Shown: piece by piece, positions 9,325 to 16,773 of the stretch
Numbering within the stretch: position 1 is the stretch's first letter
How the letters are laid out: each line of letters begins with the position of its first letter
Source of the DNA: Candidatus Fermentibacteraceae bacterium
GTDB lineage: Bacteria; Fermentibacterota; Fermentibacteria; Fermentibacterales; JCC-6
Direction of reading: 5' to 3'
DNA: 64,000 nucleotides
Assembly: GCA_016744855.1 (NCBI GenBank)
Contig: JADGDO010000011.1
Span: 62,001 to 126,000 of the forward strand
Position numbers and translations under genes: made by a program
The notes under the pieces: model-generated
Databases searched by the model: none
What the model was told of the DNA's origin: nothing
Seen by the model: only the letters and a program-made list of their open reading frames with translations

Positions 9325-10035
9325 TCATACATGTGCCAGGTCAGCGCAGGTCAAACAGCTCCTGCCACTAGTTGAATTCTCGAGAACATGATCAAGATGT
9401 TTCTCCAAAAGAGGAAGATCTTTCACATGAAGAGCAAGACGATAAACAGAAGTACCAGAAAAAACCGCAGGACCTGAATGAGCCCATAGAACACTGCACA
9501 ATCTCTTCCAGAGAGTTCTCGTTGCAAAAACAACAGCAGGTATTCTATGAACTGGAGCATTTGCAAATTCAATAGCCCACCGGTACTCAACCCATTTAAA
9601 GGGAAAGTCCTTAAGAGCTTCCCTTGTTCCACGACTGTAGAGCCACGCAGGGGCAGTAAATCCCGACGGAGCCTCTCCCAGAACATCAGCTAAAATCCTA
9701 TACCCCTCTTCAATTCTCAAACCGGCCTCTGCAGAGGAAAGAGAAAGAAACTCTCCTTCCCCCTTCGTGAAAAGTTTGCCTTCAATAGAGAACTTCTCAT
9801 GAACATCAAGATGATAGAGGCCGTGCTGAGCGATTTCAACACCCGCATCATTCAACTCTCTGAGCCAAGTGCAGAAATCCGAATACTTGTCTATTCTGCC
9901 CTGTGAATGAAAATCCGGCACAACCAGCATAGTAAAATCTGTCCCGGTTCTCTTCATTATCATATCAGTAAGTCGTCGTGATCGATCGAACATCACCGGA
10001 GTAACATCATGCAGAGAAACTAGAATCTTCTTCAC
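9325..10035 (-). CDS. DUF2334/polysaccharide deacetylase-fold protein
   Basis: This 236-residue protein resembles the DUF2334 branch of the polysaccharide deacetylase superfamily. It starts with ILVSLHDVTP, where the Asp is a likely metal ligand. EIAQHGLYHLDVHEK near residue 78 supplies the H-x-x-x-H motif, and GFTAPAWLYSRG matches the substrate-groove RAPxW-type motif. The start is GTG at 10035, overlapping the metG stop by one base (TAGTG); the longer ATG at 10140 would lie wholly inside metG. Substrate and localisation are unknown: no signal peptide is visible, so it is probably cytoplasmic. Confidence 0.75.
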   Translation of the reverse strand: MKKILVSLHDVTPVMFDRSRRLTDMIMKRTGTDFTMLVVPDFHSQGRIDKYSDFCTWLRELNDAGVEIAQHGLYHLDVHEKFSIEGKLFTKGEGEFLSLSSAEAGLRIEEGYRILADVLGEAPSGFTAPAWLYSRGTREALKDFPFKWVEYRWAIEFANAPVHRIPAVVFATRTLWKRLCSVLWAHSGPAVFSGTSVYRLALHVKDLPLLEKHLDHVLENSTSGRSCLTCADLAHV

Positions 10036-12041
10036 TAGCGAATTGTATCTCCGGGTTTCGCATCTGCGCCTGGTTCGATCAGGAAGACTCCAGCCTCGCC
10101 ATCGCTGGCCATAAGCATACCATGGCTGACAACACCACAAAGCTTTGCCGGCTTAAGATTACACACCACTGACACCAGGCGGCCCTGAAGTTCCTCTTTG
10201 GAATAATGTTTTTTCATGCCAGCTACAACAGTTCTTACCCTGTCTCCTGTATCAACTTCAATTTTATATAGCTTGTTGGCCTTCTTGATATCTTCCACGG
10301 TTAGGATTCTTCCCACCTTAAACTCAATTTTCATGAAGTCTTCGAAATCCACTTGCGTAGTTTCCGGAGCTTCGGGGGCAGCCTGTTCTTCTTCAACAGA
10401 GATTTCAGTCTTATTCATAACTTCCTCAAAACCATCTTCCAGCTTCTTGAAGAGTATTTCAGCATTTCCAAGCTCGTGATCAGGTTTTAGAAGAACTGTA
10501 CCAGCGTCAGACCAGCTAAGCTTATCAAGGCCCAGCATCCTTCTAATTTTCTCGGTGGAGAAGGGAATAAAAGGCTCGAAAATAACGGCCAGAGAAGCAC
10601 AGAGATTCAGACAGCTAGCAACTGTCACTGCGCATTCTTCAGGATTTGTCTTCAATGATTTCCATGGTTTGGCCGTATCGAAGTATCTGTTACCCTCTCT
10701 TGCCAGTTCCATCGCAACGCCAATGGCCTTCTTGAATTTGAAAGAATTTATAAGAACAGCCATATCCGCTGCTGTTTCTTCGGCTTTACCAAGAAGCACA
10801 GTATCATTTACCGCCTCCGGAACCTTGCCACTAAACTTACTTGAAGTAAACTTGAGTGTTCTGTTTATGAAATTACCGAGTACGTCGGCGAGCTCATTGT
10901 TTCTGGACTGATATTCCATCCAGGAAAAATCGGAATCTCTGCTCTCAGGAGCATTCACCGAAAGAGCGTAACGCATAGGATCAGGATCAAAATGCTCGAG
11001 GTAATCAGCGAGACCGATTCCAGTACCTTTACTTGTAGAGAACTTCTCTCCGGAAATGTTCAGGAATTCGTTTGCCGGTACGTTCCAGGGAAGAGTGTAA
11101 CCCCCAAGCCCGTGAAGGAGAGATGGTTCAATAATGCAGTGAAAAACAATGTTGTCTTTTCCTATGAATTGAACAAGCCTAGCGTCTGAACTCTGCCAGT
11201 ACTTTTTCCATTCTTCGGGGTCTTTCCCGGCTTTTGCAAAGTACTCCTTCGTACTGCTTATGTAGCCAAGCACTGCTTCGAACCAGACATAAAGAACCTT
11301 ACCCTTTGCTTCTTCCAAAGGAACAGGAACTCCCCACGAAATATCCCTGGTAATAGCTCTTTCCCTGAGACCATCCCCAAGCCAGCTGTGACAGTACTTC
11401 AATACATTTGTTTTCCAGTCTGACTGTTCTCCCAACCAACCCTCAAGCCAGCCCTGAAAGTGATCCAGAAGTAAGAACCAGTGTCTTGTGTCCCTGGTTT
11501 CAGGAACGGCTCCGCAAATACCGCACTTGGGATTCACAAGTTCAAAAGGTTCAGTCCATGTTCCACAACTCTCGCACTGATCTCCCCTGGCATCCTCTGA
11601 TCCGCATTTGGGGCAAGTGCCATTTATGTATCTGTCTGGAAGGTACCTCTTGCAATCGGGGCAGTAAAGCTGTTTCATATCTCGGGGAACAATATGTCCC
11701 TTTTCAAGAAGTTCGAGAAAAACACTCTGAGCAAATTTCATGTGTTCTGGTCGAGTTGTTCTGGAAAAATTGTCGAAACTGATTCCAAATCTTCTGAAAT
11801 CTTCAGCAATAATCGAGTGAAACTTATCTACAACCTGCATGGGAGTAATTCCCATTTTTTCAGCAGTAATCGTGATTGGAACCCCGTGCTCATCCGTGCC
11901 TGAGCAAAAGAGAACCTCTTGCTGATTCATCCGCAAAAACCTGGCATATATATCGGCCGGAAGATATGCTCCAGCAAGATGTCCCAGGTGCAATGGTCCG
12001 TTTGCATAAGGAAGTGCGCTTGTCACCATGTATTTAGGCAT
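10035..12041 (-). CDS. metG: methionyl-tRNA synthetase with C-terminal tRNA-binding domain
   Basis: This 668-residue enzyme charges tRNA-Met. It contains the class I HIGH variant HLGH (LPYANGPLHLGH, near residues 9-20), a zinc knuckle region (CPKCGSEDARGDQCESCG) and the KMSKS variant FSTSKGT. The C-terminal ~100 residues (FEFKVGRI-type start, VAGMKKHYSKEEL, LKPAKLCGVVSHGMLMAS) form the Trbp111-like tRNA-binding domain that dimerises many bacterial MetRS. I placed the start at the ATG at 12041 because homologues begin there, GAGGGG lies upstream, and it overlaps the ricT stop by 8 bases; a longer frame reaching 12143 is just ricT sequence in another frame. Confidence 0.95.
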   Translation of the reverse strand: MPKYMVTSALPYANGPLHLGHLAGAYLPADIYARFLRMNQQEVLFCSGTDEHGVPITITAEKMGITPMQVVDKFHSIIAEDFRRFGISFDNFSRTTRPEHMKFAQSVFLELLEKGHIVPRDMKQLYCPDCKRYLPDRYINGTCPKCGSEDARGDQCESCGTWTEPFELVNPKCGICGAVPETRDTRHWFLLLDHFQGWLEGWLGEQSDWKTNVLKYCHSWLGDGLRERAITRDISWGVPVPLEEAKGKVLYVWFEAVLGYISSTKEYFAKAGKDPEEWKKYWQSSDARLVQFIGKDNIVFHCIIEPSLLHGLGGYTLPWNVPANEFLNISGEKFSTSKGTGIGLADYLEHFDPDPMRYALSVNAPESRDSDFSWMEYQSRNNELADVLGNFINRTLKFTSSKFSGKVPEAVNDTVLLGKAEETAADMAVLINSFKFKKAIGVAMELAREGNRYFDTAKPWKSLKTNPEECAVTVASCLNLCASLAVIFEPFIPFSTEKIRRMLGLDKLSWSDAGTVLLKPDHELGNAEILFKKLEDGFEEVMNKTEISVEEEQAAPEAPETTQVDFEDFMKIEFKVGRILTVEDIKKANKLYKIEVDTGDRVRTVVAGMKKHYSKEELQGRLVSVVCNLKPAKLCGVVSHGMLMASDGEAGVFLIEPGADAKPGDTIR

Positions 12042-13155
12042 CACTTGTCCCCTCTTCTTTCTTGCTGCTTCTTCTTCGGTATCTGCCACGGCCTCTGCGC
12101 CTGTTCTTCTTCTCTGGCTTGTCTGTTTTTTCATTTGTTTCATTAGTATTACTGGTCTCTTTTGTAGATGCTGTATTCTGTGCTGCAGGTTCTTTTACAG
12201 ACCTTGATTGTGGTTTTCGTGCAGGTTTTTGTCTGGGTTTCGGTTTTGCCTTTGGCTTCGATCTAGGTAAGCGCTTCTCTTTTGCATCAGAACAGTTGTT
12301 GCACTTGCTGTCAGAGCAGGGAGAAGCCGGCATGGAAGTCATTGTGCGTCTTCTGTGGAAATCCTCAATAGACTGTATTTCCTCTTCACCGCTTTCCTCC
12401 CAGCGAAGAGTAACGGTCTCCTTAAAAATGTTGACATCCTTAATAGAAGCCTGCATTCCGTTTACCTTTAACTTTAGACCGGGTCTGGGATATGTTTTGG
12501 CAGCTTTGTGGTAGAATTCAGTTTCATACTCCAGGCAACACATCAGGCGACTGCAGGCACCAGAAACTTTGCTGGGATTCGGAGAGAGATGCTGATCTCT
12601 TACTGATTTGAGTGTAACAGATTTAAACTCGTTTAGAAACCCGGCACAACAAAGCTGTCTACCGCATATTCCAACACCGTCTTTGTATTTGGCATCATCC
12701 CTGACACCAATCTGACGCATCTCGATTCTAGCTCTGAAGGCAGACGCCATATCTCTGACAAGTCCTCTGAAATCTGTTCTCTGATCTGCTGTGAAAAATA
12801 TTCTAATCCTGTTTCTGTCAAGTTGAGATTCGCAATCGGTGAGACGCATCTCAAGATTCCTAATCTTCACCCTGCTTTCACAATGCTGCAGAACTTCTTT
12901 CTCAAATTCACTGTTAGATCTGTACTTTTCCAGATCGTCATCTGTAGAGACACGGAGGAAGTCGCCCTCAACTCTCTCTATGTTGCCTTCAGTGGGAGGC
13001 AGTTTGTCAACAACTCTGCCAATGTCCTCACCACGGTCAACCGAGACAACAGCCATGTCACCCATATTAACGGGCTTGCTTGTTCTATTTGCAAACATCA
13101 GCAGTCTTCTTGATTTAAAGGCCAGCTGAATTATTTCCAGTGGTTGATTTTCCAT
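12034..13155 (-). CDS. PSP1-domain protein, RicT/YaaT-like
   Basis: This 373-residue protein has the PSP1 C-terminal domain typical of RicT (YaaT). Diagnostic cysteines occur in GICGRQLCCAGFL and GACSRLMCCLEYE, which in Bacillus RicT bind [4Fe-4S] clusters together with RicA and RicF. The last ~110 residues are a lysine/arginine/proline-rich low-complexity tail ending in acidic residues, an accretion not seen in Firmicute RicT. In Bacillus the Ric complex affects RNase Y-dependent RNA maturation; that role here is inferred. The neighbourhood holB-ricT-metG is widely conserved for this family and supports the call. Confidence 0.88.
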   Translation of the reverse strand: MENQPLEIIQLAFKSRRLLMFANRTSKPVNMGDMAVVSVDRGEDIGRVVDKLPPTEGNIERVEGDFLRVSTDDDLEKYRSNSEFEKEVLQHCESRVKIRNLEMRLTDCESQLDRNRIRIFFTADQRTDFRGLVRDMASAFRARIEMRQIGVRDDAKYKDGVGICGRQLCCAGFLNEFKSVTLKSVRDQHLSPNPSKVSGACSRLMCCLEYETEFYHKAAKTYPRPGLKLKVNGMQASIKDVNIFKETVTLRWEESGEEEIQSIEDFHRRRTMTSMPASPCSDSKCNNCSDAKEKRLPRSKPKAKPKPRQKPARKPQSRSVKEPAAQNTASTKETSNTNETNEKTDKPEKKNRRRGRGRYRRRSSKKEEGTSDA

Positions 13156-13185
13156 TATTCAAGTATCCCATTCTTTTATTTAGGT

Positions 13186-13212
13186 ACTTTTGGAACTTTT
13201 GGAACTTTTGGA
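13186..13212. repeat. three tandem 9-base repeats
   Basis: The unit ACTTTTGGA is repeated exactly three times in the 78-base spacer between holB and ricT. It may be simple slippage. No function is evident. Confidence 0.8.
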
Positions 13213-13233
13213 ACTCTCGGTAATTCTACTACT

Positions 13234-14292
13234 TCAGCGTACTCTTCTTCTTGAACCCACTACTGCTGCCGCAATAGCCATTGAAGGTGATACATTTGCT
13301 TTCAGTCTCTGTTCACATTGCCGAAACAGTATTTCCATACCCTGTAAGGTTTCGCAATCTGCACCAGACAACTCTGGAACATCTTCCCGACTGATCGGTT
13401 TTGACCCAGCTGCAGCTCTTCGAAGATCGTGCGTTAGAGAAGTCAATTCTGAGCATAGAACAAGTATACCATCTCTGCCAAGCTTCCTGGACAATGTATT
13501 CACTTCTTCAACAAGTTCCATATCCCCGAGAGATTTGCTGAATATCATTTCCATAAGAGTAACGGCCTGATTCGATTCCTTAATCTTGCTCTTTCCAGAG
13601 ACAAGAGCTTTACCTGGACTTCCGTCTGCTTGAACGGCAAGTCTTGAGGCTTCTTCCCGTGAAACACCGGTTCTCTCGATAAGAAGATCCTCAACCAAAC
13701 TGGTTGTCAGTCTTCCGAATCTGACTGTGTGCGCTCTGGACCTTACAGTAGGCAACATGCCTGTTACTCTGGAGGTGACTAAAACAATCATAGCCCCGTC
13801 TGGCGGTTCCTCAAGGGTTTTCAGGATAGAATTTGCTGCTTCTCTTCTGAGCTTGTGAGCATCATATATAATTTCAACAAATCCATACCCTTCAAAAGAT
13901 TTTCGGGATAGCCTATGCCCCACTTCACGCATCTGATCAATAGAAATATAGGTATTTCCAGCTATACGTAGGGGTGTAACTCCATCACGAATTCTGGTTT
14001 TGAAGAGGTCAGCTACATCCTCAACTTTTGTGGTTTTCATCGCAGGGATTGTAATTCTGACATCCGGATGCGTCATTCCGTCAATCTGAAGGCAATGCTT
14101 GCATGAACCGCAGAAACCTCTTTCAACTACAGGGCAAATTCTTGCTTTTGCCATATCAAGAGCAGCTGTCAATCGGCCGCTGCCATCAGGTCCTGCAAGG
14201 ATGTAAGCATGAGCAAGTCTGTCGCTCTTAACGGCAGAAAGAAGTAATTCCTTCGCCTGGTGTTGGCCCTTAATTGTTGAAAACATTTCCAT
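13234..14292 (-). CDS. holB: DNA polymerase III delta' subunit
   Basis: This 352-residue clamp-loader subunit shows the AAA+ core: a P-loop position (AGPDGSGRL, near residue 34) that lacks the catalytic Lys, as expected for the ATPase-dead delta' wrench subunit; a Cys zinc module (CPVVERGFCGSCKHC); and the sensor region ANSILKTLEEPPDGAMIVLVT, which is nearly diagnostic for HolB/DnaX. It is part of the replicative clamp loader. It follows the EnvC-like gene by 2 bases and precedes ricT by 78 bases in the metK-led operon. Confidence 0.93.
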   Translation of the reverse strand: MEMFSTIKGQHQAKELLLSAVKSDRLAHAYILAGPDGSGRLTAALDMAKARICPVVERGFCGSCKHCLQIDGMTHPDVRITIPAMKTTKVEDVADLFKTRIRDGVTPLRIAGNTYISIDQMREVGHRLSRKSFEGYGFVEIIYDAHKLRREAANSILKTLEEPPDGAMIVLVTSRVTGMLPTVRSRAHTVRFGRLTTSLVEDLLIERTGVSREEASRLAVQADGSPGKALVSGKSKIKESNQAVTLMEMIFSKSLGDMELVEEVNTLSRKLGRDGILVLCSELTSLTHDLRRAAAGSKPISREDVPELSGADCETLQGMEILFRQCEQRLKANVSPSMAIAAAVVGSRRRVR

Positions 14293-14294
14293 CT

Positions 14295-15416
14295 CTACTC
14301 CAGGTACTCAAGAGGATTAACCGGTTCTCCTGCTCTTCGTATCTCAAGATAACAACCTGACCTGCCTCCCGGCATCGGACCGGTCAGTCCGAGGAAAGAG
14401 CCCGTATTCACGGTCTCTCCCCGGTCCACCTCAAGACTTCCCAAGTGTGCATAAACACTGTAATAACCATCCAGGTGATCAAGAACAACCATCCTGCCCA
14501 TGTTAAGAAATTCACTGGCATAAAGAATAACACCGGGGCCAATGGTTGAAACTCTGGCAGAATTACCCGTTACAGCTATAGAAATGCCGTCACTGACAGT
14601 TTCTGTTCCATACACAGGATCTTGATCCAATCCGAATCTTCGTATAACGGTTCCGCTAACTGGCCAGATGATGCTTCCTCTATTAGCGGCAAGAAAGGCC
14701 GAGGAGGAAACATCCGAAGACGGAATTGACGAAGGTGAAACACTGGATCTAAGAGTGGTAACAAATGCTGAAAGTTGCTGCCTTCGCTGCTCCATTGCCT
14801 CTGCAGAATCCCGCGCTGCAATTATCTCGCTTTCAAGAGTCTGGCGAAGAAGCATCTGTCTCTCTTCTTCTCTGTAAATTCTTTCTTGAACATCTTCCAT
14901 CTGGATCCTGAGAATTCTTACATCCTCAACGAGAATTTCGAGAGAATCCCTGTATTGAGAGAGAGAATCTCCTGATTGAGCGAGATTTTCCATTCTGGAA
15001 ATGGCACTACCGGCAAGATGATCCATAAAAGACATCCGCCGGAGATATCTGCCTATCCCGCCTGGTGCGAAAAGAACTGAGGATCCGACAAGCCTTCGAT
15101 GGGAATAGAGGAAGAGTATGTAATCCTGAACACCCTCCTCCAACTCGATTCTTGCCGAATCTGTTAGAAACCATCTTTGGTCGATACTGTGAATATCCAT
15201 GGTAATTCTGGCTTCCCGCACCGCCAGTTCATTGTAATAATTCCGTGCTGCTCCCAGATGCTCATGAATCCCTACAAGTATCTCTTCATTGGATGCCTGC
15301 CGGCTTTCAAGTTGTTCCAGGTAAACCCTGGTCTGATCAAGCTTGACATCCAGGCTGTCAATACTGGCATCCCCCAGTAAAAGCAGACAAACAAACACTA
15401 AGACACTATGGCCCAT
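14295..15416 (-). CDS. EnvC-like murein hydrolase activator (degenerate M23)
   Basis: This 373-residue secreted protein has a signal peptide, a long coiled-coil region (about residues 20-210, rich in E, Q, R and L) and a C-terminal LytM/M23 fold (IIWPVSGTVIRRFG onward). The zinc ligands are missing: the usual H-x-G-x-D position reads VSDGISIAV, and the final H-x-H reads CYLEIRR, while only AHLG persists. This arrangement matches EnvC and NlpD, whose catalytically dead LytM domains activate cell-division amidases. I infer a role in septal peptidoglycan splitting. AGGAG precedes the ATG and the gap to metK is 9 bases. Confidence 0.82.
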   Translation of the reverse strand: MGHSVLVFVCLLLLGDASIDSLDVKLDQTRVYLEQLESRQASNEEILVGIHEHLGAARNYYNELAVREARITMDIHSIDQRWFLTDSARIELEEGVQDYILFLYSHRRLVGSSVLFAPGGIGRYLRRMSFMDHLAGSAISRMENLAQSGDSLSQYRDSLEILVEDVRILRIQMEDVQERIYREEERQMLLRQTLESEIIAARDSAEAMEQRRQQLSAFVTTLRSSVSPSSIPSSDVSSSAFLAANRGSIIWPVSGTVIRRFGLDQDPVYGTETVSDGISIAVTGNSARVSTIGPGVILYASEFLNMGRMVVLDHLDGYYSVYAHLGSLEVDRGETVNTGSFLGLTGPMPGGRSGCYLEIRRAGEPVNPLEYLE

Positions 15417-15425
15417 GAATCGCTC

Positions 15426-16586
15426 CTATTTAAGCAACCTTGAAGCTAATTCCTCGGCTTTGTCGGTTTTTTCCCAACTGAAACTACCATCTTCTCCAGG
15501 AATTCTACCGAAGTGACCGAAGGAGGCTGTTTTCCTGAAAATCGGCTTCCTGAGCCCGAGTGAAGTAATTATTTCATATGGCTTAAGAGGGAAAATATCA
15601 ATTACTGCTTTTTCAATGTCTGAAACATTTCCAACTTTTTCTGTTCCGAATGTGTCGACCCTTACACTAACCGGTTCGGGCTGGCCTATTGCGTATGCGA
15701 GCTGTATTTCACATCTGTCGGCAACGCCAGAGGCAACAATATTTTTAGCAATGTATCTTGCCATGTATGCAGCACTTCTATCAACTTTTGTACTGTCTTT
15801 ACCGCTGAAAGCACCGCCTCCATGTCTACCCATTCCACCATAAGTGTCTACAATAATTTTTCTTCCGGTAAGACCAGTGTCTCCATCCGGACCTCCAATA
15901 AAAAAATCACCGGCAGGGTTATAGGTAAACTTTCCACTCCATTCGAGGTAGGGAACAAAATCATCGAGGAGTGGGGTAATTACCTTCTGCTTGATCTCTT
16001 CTTTCATTGAGTCGATATCAATCCCTCTGGCGTGGTGCACTGACATAAGAATATCGGTAATTGCGACGGGTTTGCCGTTTTCATACTCAACTGTAACCTG
16101 GCTCTTGGCATCTGGTCTGGCCCATTCAATTTCACCGCTACGTCTCGCGAGACTGAGCCGTTCAAGAAGCCTGTGAGAAAGGTGGATAGGGTAAGGCATA
16201 AGAGCCTTTGTCTCATTACAAGCATAGCCAAACATCATTCCCTGATCGCCGGCACCCTCATTACTGCTTACACCGTTATTAATATTTGCAGACTGTGAAT
16301 GCAGCTTGATCTCGTAATCGTTCTTTTCGTAATGAAAACCGATCTCAGGAAGAGTGTAGCCTATATCCTTGACTGTATCCGCTGCAATCTGGCTATAATC
16401 AACATCACCTTCTGCAGTTACTTCTCCTGCAAGAAGGCAAAAATTTGTGGTTACAAGCGTCTCGCATGCAACATGAGCATTCGGATCAAGGGCAAGATGG
16501 GCATCAAGTACTGCGTCAGATATCTGATCACAAACTTTATCAGGGTGTCCTTCAGAAACAGATTCGCTGGTAAAAAGCTTTCTCAT
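15426..16586 (-). CDS. metK: S-adenosylmethionine synthetase
   Basis: This 386-residue enzyme makes SAM from methionine and ATP. Family motifs are all present: SVSEGHPDKVCDQISDA at the N-terminus, GAGDQGMMFGYA, and the phosphate loop GGGAFSGKDSTKVDRSAAY. The start is the ATG at 16586, as homologues begin MRKLFTSES; GGAG lies just upstream. The leader carries a SAM-II-like aptamer followed by a terminator hairpin, so transcription is probably repressed by its own product. Downstream genes (EnvC-like, holB, ricT, metG) follow at spacings of 2 to 78 bases and may share this control. Confidence 0.97.
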   Translation of the reverse strand: MRKLFTSESVSEGHPDKVCDQISDAVLDAHLALDPNAHVACETLVTTNFCLLAGEVTAEGDVDYSQIAADTVKDIGYTLPEIGFHYEKNDYEIKLHSQSANINNGVSSNEGAGDQGMMFGYACNETKALMPYPIHLSHRLLERLSLARRSGEIEWARPDAKSQVTVEYENGKPVAITDILMSVHHARGIDIDSMKEEIKQKVITPLLDDFVPYLEWSGKFTYNPAGDFFIGGPDGDTGLTGRKIIVDTYGGMGRHGGGAFSGKDSTKVDRSAAYMARYIAKNIVASGVADRCEIQLAYAIGQPEPVSVRVDTFGTEKVGNVSDIEKAVIDIFPLKPYEIITSLGLRKPIFRKTASFGHFGRIPGEDGSFSWEKTDKAEELASRLLK

Positions 16587-16615
16587 AAAAATCTCCAATT
16601 CCTCTTTGTTGTACA

Positions 16616-16639
16616 GAAAAAGGCCGTCGTCCGACGGCC
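16616..16639 (-). terminator. riboswitch-linked intrinsic terminator before metK
   Basis: On the minus strand a perfect 7-base-pair stem (GGCCGTC, 16639-16633, with GACGGCC, 16628-16622) closes a 4-base loop and runs straight into five T. It lies between the SAM-II-like aptamer and the metK start codon. The upstream copy GCCGTC at 16658-16653 can pair with the same GACGGC arm, so the two structures exclude each other. Confidence 0.85.
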
Positions 16640-16655
16640 CGAGGGTCTGGCTGAC

Positions 16656-16710
16656 GGCTTTTTAGCACTTTTTTTAATGTGGTTGCAATACACCTCAAAT
16701 CAATCCACAC
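16656..16710 (-). ncRNA. SAM-II-type riboswitch aptamer
   Basis: Read on the minus strand, the leader contains in order GTGTGG, TGATTTG, TATTGCAA, CCACAT, TTAAA and GTGCTAAAAAGCC. These are the conserved blocks of the SAM-II class (TGATTT, TTGCA, TTAAA or TAAA, GCTAAA) with matching order and spacing. GTGTGG and CCACAT form a 6-base-pair P1 (one G-U). The GGT in the P1 loop can pair with the 3' GCC as the pseudoknot, where the marine metX example known to me has CC/GG, an apparent covariation. There are two extra bases between P1 and TGATTT compared with the usual form. The position directly ahead of metK supports SAM sensing. SAM-II is best known in alphaproteobacteria. Confidence 0.78.
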
Positions 16711-16718
16711 ACTTCAGT

Positions 16719-16747
16719 AACATAAATGAACAGCTGAAACCGGTAAA
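16719..16747 (-). promoter_or_regulatory. candidate promoter for the metK leader
   Basis: On the minus strand TTTACC (16747-16742) and TATGTT (16724-16719) are separated by 17 bases, each with 4 of 6 consensus matches. The implied start site falls just before P1 of the SAM-II-like aptamer. Confidence 0.4.
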
Positions 16748-16773
16748 GGGTTCCAAATTTTCCTTGCTTTCTG

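Noticed and set aside
13186-13212. 9-base tandem repeats as a CRISPR-like array
   Set aside because: Units are contiguous with no spacers; simple slippage is sufficient.
16656-16710. SAM-I (S-box) riboswitch before metK
   Set aside because: GTGCTAAAA and GCAACC recall S-box, but the S-box GAGGGA...TGGCCC helix is missing, and the short P1 with TGATTTG and the 3' pseudoknot strand fit SAM-II better.
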